A stretch of DNA of 64,000 bases from Fibrobacter sp. UWP2 (GTDB taxonomy: Bacteria; Fibrobacterota; Fibrobacteria; Fibrobacterales; Fibrobacteraceae). Position 1 is the first letter of the stretch. The number at the start of each line of letters is the position of its first letter. The notes below the pieces were generated by a model that saw only the letters and a program-made list of their open reading frames with translations, ran no database searches and had not been told where the DNA came from. Shown in pieces: positions 16,619-27,788 of the stretch. Location of the stretch: positions 1-64,000 of the forward strand of contig NZ_FQYM01000017.1 in the NCBI RefSeq assembly GCF_900141705.1, written 5' to 3'. The position numbers and the translations under genes were made by a program.

Positions 16619-17104
16619 TTAAGCCTCCTTAGCCTTGCGCAGAGAGTTCTTCTTGACCTTAGCAGGCTTCGGAAGGCCCTGGGCGATCTTTTCCTTGCGG
16701 GTGAGAGGCTTGTTCTGAGCCTTCTGCTTGGCAAGGGCAGCCACGCGTGCGCGATTGCGGGTAATAACTTGAGGATCAACGACTGCGGATTCGGCGCCGG
16801 AGCGGAGTTCCGTGACGAGCACCTCGGTATAGCCCTGACGATGACCGTTACGACGTTCGTAACGAGTGCGGCGCTTCTTCTTGTACACGATGATCGTGTC
16901 GTACTTGTCATGGGCGAGAATTTCGACCTTGACAGAGGCGTCGTTCAGGACAGGGGTGCCGACTTGCACTTCTTTTCCTGCGAAAAGAAGGACGGACTTG
17001 AGCTCCAGTTCAGAACCAACAGCGGCGTCGAGAGTCGGGACCTTGTAAGCCTTGCCGAGTTCGACTTTATACTGGAAACCACCTGTTTCAACAATAGAAT
17101 ACAT
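16619..17104 (-). CDS. rplU: 50S ribosomal protein L21 with C-terminal extension
   Basis: The first ~103 residues are a standard L21 (MYSIVETGGFQYKVE, VLLFAGKEVQVGTPVLNDASV, IIVYKKKRRTRYERRNGHRQGYTEVLV). The protein then continues for about 58 residues, rich in Lys, Ala and Arg (ITRNRARVAALAKQKAQNKP..., LRKAKEA). Typical L21 stops near residue 103, so this is a basic tail likely to contact rRNA. A good ribosome binding site (AAAGGATTACAAA) precedes the ATG. It is transcribed with rpmA. Confidence 0.96.
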   Translation of the reverse strand: MYSIVETGGFQYKVELGKAYKVPTLDAAVGSELELKSVLLFAGKEVQVGTPVLNDASVKVEILAHDKYDTIIVYKKKRRTRYERRNGHRQGYTEVLVTELRSGAESAVVDPQVITRNRARVAALAKQKAQNKPLTRKEKIAQGLPKPAKVKKNSLRKAKEA

Positions 17105-17235
17105 TTTGTAATCCTTTTTAGGTTGCTATTGGAGACCCAAATTTAGCTTAAAACCGTTTTTTTGTAAAGGGAAAAGGGCGGACTCGGGCAATTTTTTCTA
17201 TCTTTTAGCCCGAAAAATCCAAAAAGGACACCCGA

Positions 17236-20070
17236 ATGAATAAAATCATGAGCCTTGACGGCGACTGGCAGATGATCTGGGACACCGACGACCTGGGAAT
17301 CTCCAACCGCTGGTATGCGACGTACCCCGAAAAGACCGAAACTGTGCAAATTCCCCATATTTGGGAGCGCTCCTTTGACAAGCTCCTCATGTCCCAGGAC
17401 TGCGCATACTATTTCAAGCGCTTCACCATCGAAGACGAAAAGCAAATTACCAAGCGCATCTTTTTGCATTTTGAGCGCATCGCAACCCACGCCACCATTT
17501 GGCTGAACGGCAAGATTTTGGGCACGCACTTTGGCGCCTACACTCCGTTTACCCTCGAAACACAAAAGGCTATCAAGCTGGGCGAAGAGAATATCCTTTG
17601 CGTGCGCGTCGCCAACATGGGCGCGGCCAACAGCCGCATCGACTTTGGCCGCGAGAGCAAGGAAGGCGCCGACGACCGCTACGTTCACCCCAGCGAAATG
17701 CCCGTGGGCGAACCGTGGAGCCAGTACCCGTTCGGCGGCATTTTTGGCCATGTGAGCCTCATTCTGGGCAACGCCGCCTTTATCTCGGACATGCACGTGG
17801 AACCCGACATGGACCAGGAACGCGTGGCCGTGGAGCTCAGTTTCAACAACCCGCGCGGCTGCAACACCCGACTCCGCTTCCTCATGAGGAACCCGAACGG
17901 CGACGTATTCGAGTGGTTCAAGGACGGAGTGAAGCTCGACAAGGAGAACACCACCCAGCGTTTCGTGTTCTCCATCAAGGACTGGAAGCGCGACAAGTGC
18001 GTGTGGAGCCTCGATAAGCCCAACTTGTTCGCCCTCGAAGCCCAGATGGAAAACAAAACCTCCAAGGGCAAGAACCCTGAATTCAGTTTCTCCGTGGTGA
18101 GGACGTTCGGCTTCCGCAAGTTCGACTGCATCAAGGGCGACTTCTACCTCAACGACTCCATCCTCAAGATCCAGGGCGTGGGCTACAACCAGCAGTGGAG
18201 CAAAGGCGGTTTGTGGACTACCAACAACCCGGACCTCCGCAAGGACCTGCTCGCGGTCAAGGCCGCCGGGTTCAACGCAATCCGCAGCTGCGGCGCCCCC
18301 CTCAGCACCGAAGCCCTGGACATTTGCGACGAAATAGGCCTTTTGGTGTTCCAGGAATTCCCGATCCACACCATGCGGTCCACACCGCAGGGCCTCGAAA
18401 TCGTCAAGAAGCTCATCAACGACATTGTCAAGGAACAACACCACCACCCGAGCATCGCCATTTGGGTGCTGGGTTCCGAGAACGGCACGTTCATGCTGCA
18501 GAACGGCAACAAGCTCTTGAACGCCATTAGCCCGGTCGACATGACCCGCCCCGCCATTAGCAACCTCGACAGCATCTTCATTGACAATGAGGGCAACTAC
18601 CACCGCGACACCGGCAAGCTGTTGCCCGTGACCGTGGACCGCATTTCGCAGTACGCCTCCCTCCAGGTGAATCCGCGCCTGAGCCCCAACGCGGCCTACA
18701 CCCACTTCCTCGCCCACTGCTTTAACAAGGACAGCGAAGAGGAACTGATGGTGCCCGACTCAGGACTCGGCGACAGCCAGTTCCAGGACGGCGACGAGAG
18801 CGTGAACGACATCGAGAACAAGATGCTTGTGACGCTCCAGAACCACACGTTGCTGCCCGCCAAGGCGACAAACATCGAAGGCCCGCGCAGCTCCAAGAAC
18901 CAGAAGTCCATCAAGAACCTCTACAAGCAGCTCGAGGACTTCGTCTCTGAATCCGAGCTCTCCGTGTGGACCGACATGGCCTCGTTCAAGAACGACGTGA
19001 ACCGCATCGCCATCAAGAGCAAGCTCGACCAGATTACCGCGTTCCAGAGCAATCCGCAAATCGCCGGCTTCTTCTTGAACTACTGGTCCGACTTCGGCAC
19101 CAGTTTTTACGGACTCTGCGACGAAAACCGCAAGAGCAAGGGTCTCGAGGAATTCTGCAAAGAAATCACCGCGCCCGCCCGCATCCTGGTGAGCGAAATC
19201 GAGCACGTGGCCGCCCCGCAAAGCGAAATCAGCTTCCAGCTCACGCTCTTGAACAACAGCCGCCTCGAAAACGTGAGCGTCGACATCAGCGTCCTTGACG
19301 CCAAGGGCAAGGTTCTCTCGACGCAAACGCAAAACCCCGAGGAACAGGCCGGCAAGACAAGCCTCACCCAGTTCGGCATTTGCACGCTGGTCGCCCCGCG
19401 CAGCACCGGCAAGTACCAAATCAAACTTACGCTCAAGGACGACAAGAAAGAAGTCCAGACTTCCACCGAAGACCTGTTCGTTATTGACCAGGTCAACGTG
19501 AAGGACGCCATCAAGAAGGTCTGCTTCCTCGACAACAGCGAAGAGTCAAGCGACGCCCTGGCGGCCCTCACCGGCCCCGAGCAGGTCATTTTCACCGCGA
19601 ACCTCAGTTCCTGGCCCGACGAAATCCTCGACAAGATCGTGGACGTGACCAAGAACGGTGGCAAGACGCTCTTGCTCTCCGACATGACCCAGGACGACAT
19701 CGACTTTTTGAACCAGAGCCATCAGTTTGACTTTGCCCTCGAAGCGCACTGGACCACCGGTGCGAGCGAAACCAGCCTGCACTACCTGCCCAAGGACTCC
19801 AAGCTCTTGCCGGTGTTCGGTGGAGAGAACGTGCTCGACCACTTTGCCGCCGCCGTAATGCCCGGCCTCTCGCTCAACGAGCTCCCGAACGCCACCGTGT
19901 TCGCCCGCTCCGTGAGCCTCAAGGAAGGAGAAATCAAGAACGGCGTGGACCTGCAGATGGTGCCGTTTGGCAAGGGCAAGATTGTATTCAACCAGTTCAG
20001 CGTGTTCGAAGGGTTGGAAACCAACCCGCTCGCCGACGCCCTGTTCTCTGCGATCGTCGGACTGCTGTAA
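17236..20070 (+). CDS. Glycoside hydrolase family 2 protein, cytoplasmic
   Basis: This 944-residue protein has the GH2 architecture. It starts with an N-terminal sugar-binding jelly-roll (SLDGDWQMIWDTDD, WLNGKILGTHFGAYTPF) to about residue 190, followed by an Ig-like domain to about 290. A TIM barrel comes next (GFNAIRSCGAPLSTEALDICDEIGLLVFQEFPIH), and then beta-rich C-terminal domains. The likely acid/base is Glu415 in WVLGSENG; most GH2 enzymes have Asn-Glu here, whereas this has Ser-Glu. I could not locate the nucleophile Glu with confidence. There is no signal peptide, so it may act on imported oligosaccharides, or be a diverged or inactive member. RBS AAAGGA lies upstream. Confidence 0.8.
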   Translation: MNKIMSLDGDWQMIWDTDDLGISNRWYATYPEKTETVQIPHIWERSFDKLLMSQDCAYYFKRFTIEDEKQITKRIFLHFERIATHATIWLNGKILGTHFGAYTPFTLETQKAIKLGEENILCVRVANMGAANSRIDFGRESKEGADDRYVHPSEMPVGEPWSQYPFGGIFGHVSLILGNAAFISDMHVEPDMDQERVAVELSFNNPRGCNTRLRFLMRNPNGDVFEWFKDGVKLDKENTTQRFVFSIKDWKRDKCVWSLDKPNLFALEAQMENKTSKGKNPEFSFSVVRTFGFRKFDCIKGDFYLNDSILKIQGVGYNQQWSKGGLWTTNNPDLRKDLLAVKAAGFNAIRSCGAPLSTEALDICDEIGLLVFQEFPIHTMRSTPQGLEIVKKLINDIVKEQHHHPSIAIWVLGSENGTFMLQNGNKLLNAISPVDMTRPAISNLDSIFIDNEGNYHRDTGKLLPVTVDRISQYASLQVNPRLSPNAAYTHFLAHCFNKDSEEELMVPDSGLGDSQFQDGDESVNDIENKMLVTLQNHTLLPAKATNIEGPRSSKNQKSIKNLYKQLEDFVSESELSVWTDMASFKNDVNRIAIKSKLDQITAFQSNPQIAGFFLNYWSDFGTSFYGLCDENRKSKGLEEFCKEITAPARILVSEIEHVAAPQSEISFQLTLLNNSRLENVSVDISVLDAKGKVLSTQTQNPEEQAGKTSLTQFGICTLVAPRSTGKYQIKLTLKDDKKEVQTSTEDLFVIDQVNVKDAIKKVCFLDNSEESSDALAALTGPEQVIFTANLSSWPDEILDKIVDVTKNGGKTLLLSDMTQDDIDFLNQSHQFDFALEAHWTTGASETSLHYLPKDSKLLPVFGGENVLDHFAAAVMPGLSLNELPNATVFARSVSLKEGEIKNGVDLQMVPFGKGKIVFNQFSVFEGLETNPLADALFSAIVGLL

Positions 20071-20109
20071 AAAATACGCGGGTCGCAAGGCCCCTCCCCG
20101 CGTGACGAA

Positions 20110-20146
20110 AAAATCCCTTTTCGCATAAACGAAAAGGGATTTTCTT
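20110..20146 (+). terminator. Terminator of the GH2 gene
   Basis: AAATCCCTTTTCG and CGAAAAGGGATTT form a long stem around a short loop, followed by TTCTTTTAT. Confidence 0.85.
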
Positions 20147-20170
20147 TTATCTGTAATTTTCGTGACTACA

Positions 20171-20204
20171 AAAAAAAGAACGGTCCCCAAAAAGGGAACC
20201 GCTC
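20171..20204 (-). terminator. Terminator of gapA
   Basis: On the minus strand AGCGGTTCCC pairs with GGGGACCGTT around a T loop and is followed by at least eight T residues. It lies 22 bp beyond the gapA stop. Confidence 0.8.
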
Positions 20205-20225
20205 TAAATTCGCAATGCGACCAAA

Positions 20226-21975
<1,750 letters not shown>

Positions 21976-21981
21976 GCGGGA

Positions 21982-23145
21982 CTAGTAATCCTTTACGCAG
22001 CGGACGGACAGACCGTCATATTTGGGGTACGCTCCAGTCGTCATTCCATGTTCAACATAGCCATCTGCTAAAATTACTGCACCACCCAAAAGCGGCTGTT
22101 TATCATGGGGAACCCAGAAAAGTCCCCTATGGAGTTTGGCATTCATAATGAAATCATAATGAAAACTATCTTCCTCGTAAAAAGCCCCACCACCATAAAG
22201 GGCCGAGAAGCCATGGTAATTACTTCCTTCACTTATTTTGGAAAGCAATTGATATCCGCTATCAAATTCCCCTTTCAAGGAAAAATACTCCCTACGGTTC
22301 ATCACGTGCCAGCCATCGGGGCATACGCCCTGATAAATGTAGCGGTCCCATTCAGCATCGTATATAACTCCAGGATACAAGGAATCCGGGCAAGCAGGAG
22401 TCGTGCCCGTCCACACGCTGTCGCAGGCCTTCGGGAGGCCCATCGCCTCACTCCAGCTGTACAGCCCACCGAACCCGTTGTCACAATACCACGGATCATC
22501 ATCGTAACAGAACTTTTCAACGCGGGAATCGTCAAATTCCAAAGTTCCCAACTTGACCTGCGTTCCATAATTCAGGTTCTGCGCCAGAACCGTCAGTGAC
22601 TCGGCACCAAAATATTCTCCATAGGGAACCACGATAGTCTTGTACGTTTGCCCGTCACGCGGATCCTTGAACTCTCCATAGGACTTTGTGCTGTTGTAAA
22701 GGCTGTCCATGTCGAAATAGCTGCTGGTAGGCACGGACGAGGAGCTGGACTCAATATATGGAACATAAAAACCATCCTGGCATACGTACCAGTCTCTCTC
22801 ATTCGTCTTCGAATTCGTCCTTTGAATCATGTGCCCCTCTTCGGTACAGGCCTTCATCGAAGAAGAACTTGCCCCCGAGCTGCTCGACTTTACAGAAGAG
22901 CTGCTCTTGGAGTCGGTGGACGGGCTGGATTTTGCAGAAGAAGAACTGTTCTTCGACGAAGATTGGGCGCTGCTACTGCTGGAGGAAGGACTGGATGGAT
23001 TCCCTCTGCCCTGCTCCGAGGATGACTCGGCAATGGAGCTGCTCGTCTCCTTTTCCGGACTCACGAAACTGCTGCTGTCGTCGTCGCCGCAGGCGGCGAA
23101 CAGTAACGTCAACGCAAGCGCCAAAACATAAACCAAATGCTTCAT
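21982..23145 (-). CDS. FISUMP-domain surface lipoprotein
   Basis: This ~387-residue protein has a lipoprotein signal (LLFAACGDDDSSS) with acidic residues after the Cys. A serine-rich spacer of about 80 residues follows, and then a divergent FISUMP domain: YGEFKDPRDGQTYKTIVVP, LAQNLNYG, GGLYSWSEAMGLPKACDS, GVCPDGWHVMNRREYFSLKGEF, ending LSVRCVKD. The FISUMP family is a large paralogous set in Fibrobacter, probably displayed on the cell surface with an unknown ligand. I use the ATG at 23145, which has GGGGG about 5 bases upstream; an in-frame ATG 24 bases earlier lacks a ribosome binding site. Confidence 0.9.
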   Translation of the reverse strand: MKHLVYVLALALTLLFAACGDDDSSSFVSPEKETSSSIAESSSEQGRGNPSSPSSSSSSAQSSSKNSSSSAKSSPSTDSKSSSSVKSSSSGASSSSMKACTEEGHMIQRTNSKTNERDWYVCQDGFYVPYIESSSSSVPTSSYFDMDSLYNSTKSYGEFKDPRDGQTYKTIVVPYGEYFGAESLTVLAQNLNYGTQVKLGTLEFDDSRVEKFCYDDDPWYCDNGFGGLYSWSEAMGLPKACDSVWTGTTPACPDSLYPGVIYDAEWDRYIYQGVCPDGWHVMNRREYFSLKGEFDSGYQLLSKISEGSNYHGFSALYGGGAFYEEDSFHYDFIMNAKLHRGLFWVPHDKQPLLGGAVILADGYVEHGMTTGAYPKYDGLSVRCVKDY

Positions 23146-23255
23146 AAAGCCCCCAAAACTTTTTTTCATAAAAAATCTAGCTAAATATAATCCGCTTCAT
23201 CCGTAATTTAAATTTACAAACAACATCCCCAAATCGTTTTTGTATCTTTGCACTT

Positions 23256-26200
23256 ATGAATTTTTTCGTGTCCAAGAACAGCCTTCATAATGCCTGCGCC
23301 CCGCTATCCGCACTGTTTTTCGCCTTGTCGCTAGTCTCGTGCGCCGGCAGCGGCGCCCCCCTCACCGAAAGCGGCCCCGAGGGCAGCGACAGCGGCTCCG
23401 ACGGCTATTACGACGACTACGGTTCCGGCAGCACCTACAACAACCCAGCAGACTCACAGGCGGGCGGCAAAAAGGGCGCGTCGGCGAGCATCAAGGGCGG
23501 CAAAATCGACACGCGCGGTTACTCCTTTAAAATCCCGGACGGCGGCTGGAGCGTGATAGGCGGCGACGACGGCGCCCCCTACGAGTTCTACAACGCGACC
23601 TCGGGTCGCAGGGCAGTGCTGGTCGAGGTGGAACTCCCCTCGGGCGAACCGCTAAGGCTCATGGACCGTGCGCAAATGGAAATGCAGACCTACGAGGCGA
23701 GCGGCAAAAAGGCCACCCGCGCCGAAACCTACCCGGAGGAGGCGTTCGGGGTCACGGGCGCGTTCTTTGACGTGGCGGGCAAGCGCTACGAGACGCCCTA
23801 CGAGGCGGTGGGACTTGTGACCGGAGCCGGGAACCGGGTCTACTCGCTGAGCCTCTCGGCGACCGACGTGGCTCTGGACGAGGGTGCACTCAAGGACGAG
23901 TGGAAGGCGTTTTTCGCAGGCTTCGAGCTCAAGGAAATCCCGCAAGAGCAGGGCCCCGAACTCTCGCCCGAACGCGTACAGCAATACACAAACGACGCGT
24001 TGGGCTACAGCTGGAGCGTGAAGGACACCCTTTGGCACTACTGGATGGGGATTGCCCGCCAAAACGAGGACCCCGACCTGGTGCTCAGCAACAAGGCCGA
24101 GGACATCTCGCTGTTCGTGTACGGCGTGATAGTGCCGAGCGAGGAAGTTAGCCAGCAGGACCTGTTCAAGGTGCTTTTGGTGCGCCTAGGCGTGGACCCC
24201 AACGAACCCAGCATGGAAGTCCGTCGAGTGAAGGTGGGCGACCGCTACGCGCAGGAATTCACCCTCACCCACACGGTGAACAAGTTCGACTTCACCTACA
24301 AGGGCCGCTACTTTTACGATGACGGCCGCGGTATACTAATCGCCACCTGGACCCAGGGAATCAACCAAAAGAAATACGCGAAGGTGATGGACCACGCGGT
24401 AGAAGGCCTCGCCGTGGGTGCAAAGCCCGCCACCGAGCCCACCGACACCGAGAGCGCCAAAAAACAGCGCAAGTTCAACGCGGCCATCATGAGCCAGGTG
24501 GGCATTTTGCGACTCATCGAGAACCAGCCACTGGTGGCCCTCAGCTACTTTGAACGTGCCAACAAGATGGACCCCGAGGAACCGCTCTACCTGATCAACT
24601 GCGGGTTCGTTTACCAAATGAAGGAGCTTTACGGCCCGGGCATCAGCTACTTTACGAGCCAGATGGAACTTGTGCGTAAGAACGGCAAGCTGCTGAGCAT
24701 ATTGGGCGAAATGTACGAGGCGCTGTTCGACTACGGGCACGCTCGCGAATGCGCCGAAGGAGCGCTGCGCTACACGCCCAACAACCCCGAATACGTAATC
24801 AACCTATCGGACGCCCTGTGGGGCCTGGGGCAACGCCACCAGTCGCTCATGGTGGTGCAGCGCCTGTACGACACGCAGCCGAGCAGCCGACTGGGCGTAT
24901 ACCTCGCCAAGACCTACATGGGGCTGGACCAGTACGCCGAGGCGGTGGACGTGCTTTACGGCGTACGCGGCCGCTTTGGCATGAGCAAGGAGCTGGGCGA
25001 GACCCTGACGGACGCGCTCGTGTTCTTGGGCCGCTACGAGGAGGCGCGCGCCATTAGCGAAGAGACGCTCGCCAAGGAGAAAAACGATTACAAGCTGTGG
25101 ACCATGCAGGGCAAAATCCTCTTTTACAGCCGCAACTACCGAGACGCCGAAAAATCCCTCACCAAGGCGCTCGCCCTCAAGGCCGACAACGAAGAAGCCA
25201 AGAGCTTTTTGAGCGCGACCAAGGCGTTCCTCGGCAAGGCCGACAACAAAACCCTGCAAAAGCCGATCACCCCGGTGGAGGAACGCACGCACGACCTCAA
25301 GTCGCTATTGCGTCCCGATGCCAAGAAGGCCGGCGTGGAGGGAGACTTCCCCGCGGTGGTGCACTACCACAAAGAAATGCTCAAAGCGGCCAAGGGCTCA
25401 AGCGACAAGGGCTTTAGCTGGACCCGCAGCGAAGAGATGCTCATGGAAGTGCTGGACCAACGCGGCTCGGCAATTTACCGCGAGTTCACCTTCGACTTTT
25501 TGCCGGGATTCGACCGCATTTACCTGAACGCGCTCGAGGTCTACGACAGCAACTGGAACCTCAAGCAAAAGGTGAACCTCTCGGGCGCCTACATCACCTA
25601 CGCCACCGAGATTGGCGGCGGCAACGAGAGCCAAACCGCGCACTTCCCGCTGCAGGAACTTGCTCCCGGCGACTTCATTTATTTGCAATTCAGCCGCACG
25701 AACATCGAGAACAAGGGCATGATTCCCTACACCGACTTTATGAGCAGCAAGGACGTTCCCGTGGGCGAAAGCATCTTCCGCATTTACGCCGACACCACCA
25801 GGTTCGTCACCGAAGAATACGGTCCGCTCGAAAAGAAGAACATCAAGGGCGGTGTTGAGTGGAAAATCGACAACCCTGTGGTGGTGCGCAAGGAGCTCTA
25901 CATGCCTGTGTACCGCGACTTTGGCGCAGGCCTCATGCTCACGGGCAAGCAAGAATGGGCCGCCGTGGGTGAAGATTACCAGAACCTGATCAAGCACCAG
26001 TTCAAGCAGGCCGTGAGCGTGCGCGAAAAAGCGTTCGAGGTGCGCGGGAGCCGCCTGGGCGACGAGGCCGTGAAGGCGATTGTGCGCTTTGTGCGCCACG
26101 ACATCCGCTACCGCGATGTCCGCTTCGGCGGTCATAGCCTTATCCCGCAGACCGCCGAAGTGACACTCAAGGAGCGTCGTGGCGACTGCAAGGACATGGC

Positions 26201-27122
26201 GCTCTTACTCAAGGAAATGCTGCAGGCCATCGGCGTCAAGAGCTACCTCGCCGCCATCCACCTCACCGAGGAAGGCTTCGAGCACCTCCCCACCATCCAG
26301 CAGTTCAACCACATGATCCTCTACATCCCCAAACAGGATAAGGTGAGCGAGATGTGGGTTGACGCAACCGACAAGACGGGTAACGAGCGCCCCGTGCCGC
26401 TCGACATGGAGGGCAAGGTCGCCCTCGTCATTGACGACGACAATAGCCGCGTGATGACGACCCCGATTTTGGAAGACAACCAGGAGCACCAGATCGCCAT
26501 TGACCACCGCCTGTACATTGCAGACGACGGCACCTGCGAGTTCCGCGACTCGGTGGCGCTGCAGGGCAAGTTCGCAAGCACCATCCGCAACCGCTTTTAT
26601 GGCCGCGAGACCAAGGAACAGGAGCAGCTGCTCGAAGACTTCATGGCCGCCGGCGTTCCCGACGTGGGCATCAGCAACATCAAGATCGAGAACCTGAGCG
26701 AGTTCAACAAACCGCTCGTGCTCATCACCACCTACACTTCCAAGGGCTACTTTGGGCAGGGCGGCTCCGAACTCAAGGGGCGCTTCCCCAACGTGTGGGA
26801 ACGCAGCCTGTTCAAGCTCCCAAAGGTCGCCAAGCGTCACCACCCCATCCGCATGCCGCACGAGACGCAGTTCAGCTACAGCCTTACCGTCAAGGCGGCC
26901 AGCGGTCGTACCGTAAGCATCGTAGGTCCCAAGAAGTTCCAGCGCACGCCCGACTACGTGAGCTTTGAAAAGGGCAAATCAAGCAGCAACGGCAATGTCG
27001 CCGAGTCGAGCATCAAATGGACCACGTTCGCCCTGTACGCCGACCCAAGCGAATACGAAAAAATCCGCGAGGAATGGAACTACCTGCTGAGCGAAACCAG
27101 CCCGATGATTGTGGTGAAGTAG
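23256..27122 (+). CDS. Giant lipoprotein with TPR repeats, DUF3857-like region and transglutaminase domain
   Basis: This 1288-residue protein has a lipoprotein signal ending LVSCAGSG and a Gly/Ser/Tyr-rich spacer. Residues about 80-380 are beta-rich and of unknown type. TPR helices follow at about 410-670 (ALSYFERANKMDPEEPLYLINCGFVYQ, ECAEGALRYTPNNPEYVINL, ALALKADNEEAKSFL), and a DUF3857-like beta region spans about 730-930. A transglutaminase-like core then carries an apparent Cys978-His1019-Asp1036 triad (RRGDCKD, FNHMIL, WVDATD). Such proteins may cross-link or cleave envelope proteins. A TATCTT box lies 7 bases before the ATG, suggesting a leaderless mRNA. It probably precedes the phosphoesterase in one transcript (9-bp gap). 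Confidence 0.85.
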   Translation: MNFFVSKNSLHNACAPLSALFFALSLVSCAGSGAPLTESGPEGSDSGSDGYYDDYGSGSTYNNPADSQAGGKKGASASIKGGKIDTRGYSFKIPDGGWSVIGGDDGAPYEFYNATSGRRAVLVEVELPSGEPLRLMDRAQMEMQTYEASGKKATRAETYPEEAFGVTGAFFDVAGKRYETPYEAVGLVTGAGNRVYSLSLSATDVALDEGALKDEWKAFFAGFELKEIPQEQGPELSPERVQQYTNDALGYSWSVKDTLWHYWMGIARQNEDPDLVLSNKAEDISLFVYGVIVPSEEVSQQDLFKVLLVRLGVDPNEPSMEVRRVKVGDRYAQEFTLTHTVNKFDFTYKGRYFYDDGRGILIATWTQGINQKKYAKVMDHAVEGLAVGAKPATEPTDTESAKKQRKFNAAIMSQVGILRLIENQPLVALSYFERANKMDPEEPLYLINCGFVYQMKELYGPGISYFTSQMELVRKNGKLLSILGEMYEALFDYGHARECAEGALRYTPNNPEYVINLSDALWGLGQRHQSLMVVQRLYDTQPSSRLGVYLAKTYMGLDQYAEAVDVLYGVRGRFGMSKELGETLTDALVFLGRYEEARAISEETLAKEKNDYKLWTMQGKILFYSRNYRDAEKSLTKALALKADNEEAKSFLSATKAFLGKADNKTLQKPITPVEERTHDLKSLLRPDAKKAGVEGDFPAVVHYHKEMLKAAKGSSDKGFSWTRSEEMLMEVLDQRGSAIYREFTFDFLPGFDRIYLNALEVYDSNWNLKQKVNLSGAYITYATEIGGGNESQTAHFPLQELAPGDFIYLQFSRTNIENKGMIPYTDFMSSKDVPVGESIFRIYADTTRFVTEEYGPLEKKNIKGGVEWKIDNPVVVRKELYMPVYRDFGAGLMLTGKQEWAAVGEDYQNLIKHQFKQAVSVREKAFEVRGSRLGDEAVKAIVRFVRHDIRYRDVRFGGHSLIPQTAEVTLKERRGDCKDMALLLKEMLQAIGVKSYLAAIHLTEEGFEHLPTIQQFNHMILYIPKQDKVSEMWVDATDKTGNERPVPLDMEGKVALVIDDDNSRVMTTPILEDNQEHQIAIDHRLYIADDGTCEFRDSVALQGKFASTIRNRFYGRETKEQEQLLEDFMAAGVPDVGISNIKIENLSEFNKPLVLITTYTSKGYFGQGGSELKGRFPNVWERSLFKLPKVAKRHHPIRMPHETQFSYSLTVKAASGRTVSIVGPKKFQRTPDYVSFEKGKSSSNGNVAESSIKWTTFALYADPSEYEKIREEWNYLLSETSPMIVVK

Positions 27123-27131
27123 GTTTGAGGA

Positions 27132-27761
27132 ATGAAAGCATTAATTCTATCTGACATTCACGGTTCCGCGATTGCGGCCCGTCAGGCACTTTCGTTTTTC
27201 GAGAAATTCAACTGCGACAAGATTTTTTTGCTGGGCGATACGCTCTATCACGGACCGCGCAACCCGCTCCCGGCGGGCCACGGCCCCATGGGGGTCGTCG
27301 ATGCGCTTGCTCCCTACAAGGAGCGCATCGTCGCGGTCCGCGGGAACTGCGATGCAGATGTCGACCTGATGATGCTCGACATGCCCATCGAGGATGAATT
27401 CGCCGTCGTGAAAGATGACTGCGCAGGCGCTACGCCCGCAGAAACGACGCTGTTCCTGAGCCACGGGCACATCTTTATGCCGGAATGCTTCCCGACAGAT
27501 GCGCTCCACACGCTCGCCCCGAACGACCTGGAACTGAACGGCAGAAAGATAGACGCCTACATCTACGGGCACACGCACATCTGGAAATGCGAGAAGAACT
27601 TCAAAGGCGTATTGCTCGTGAATCCGGGTTCCACGAGCCTCCCCAAGGGCGGGAACCCGCCGACCTTCGCCCTCTACGAAAGCGCGACCGCAGCCTCTCC
27701 CGCCAAATTCAGCATCCACAGGCTCGACGACGGCAACGAGCTCGCTTCAGCCGAGATTTAA
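27132..27761 (+). CDS. yfcE: YfcE/MJ0936-family metallophosphoesterase
   Basis: This 209-residue calcineurin-like phosphodiesterase shows all the metal motifs: LSDIHGS, LLGDTLYHG, VRGNCDADV, LSHGH and IYGHTHIW. YfcE-family enzymes hydrolyse phosphodiesters in a manganese-dependent way; the natural substrate is uncertain. It has an insert (YHGPRNPLPAGHGPMGV) typical of the YfcE subgroup. It starts 9 bp after the giant lipoprotein gene, with GAGG upstream. Confidence 0.88.
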   Translation: MKALILSDIHGSAIAARQALSFFEKFNCDKIFLLGDTLYHGPRNPLPAGHGPMGVVDALAPYKERIVAVRGNCDADVDLMMLDMPIEDEFAVVKDDCAGATPAETTLFLSHGHIFMPECFPTDALHTLAPNDLELNGRKIDAYIYGHTHIWKCEKNFKGVLLVNPGSTSLPKGGNPPTFALYESATAASPAKFSIHRLDDGNELASAEI

Positions 27762-27788
27762 CAACCACTTTTTACTAACATTTAAGCC

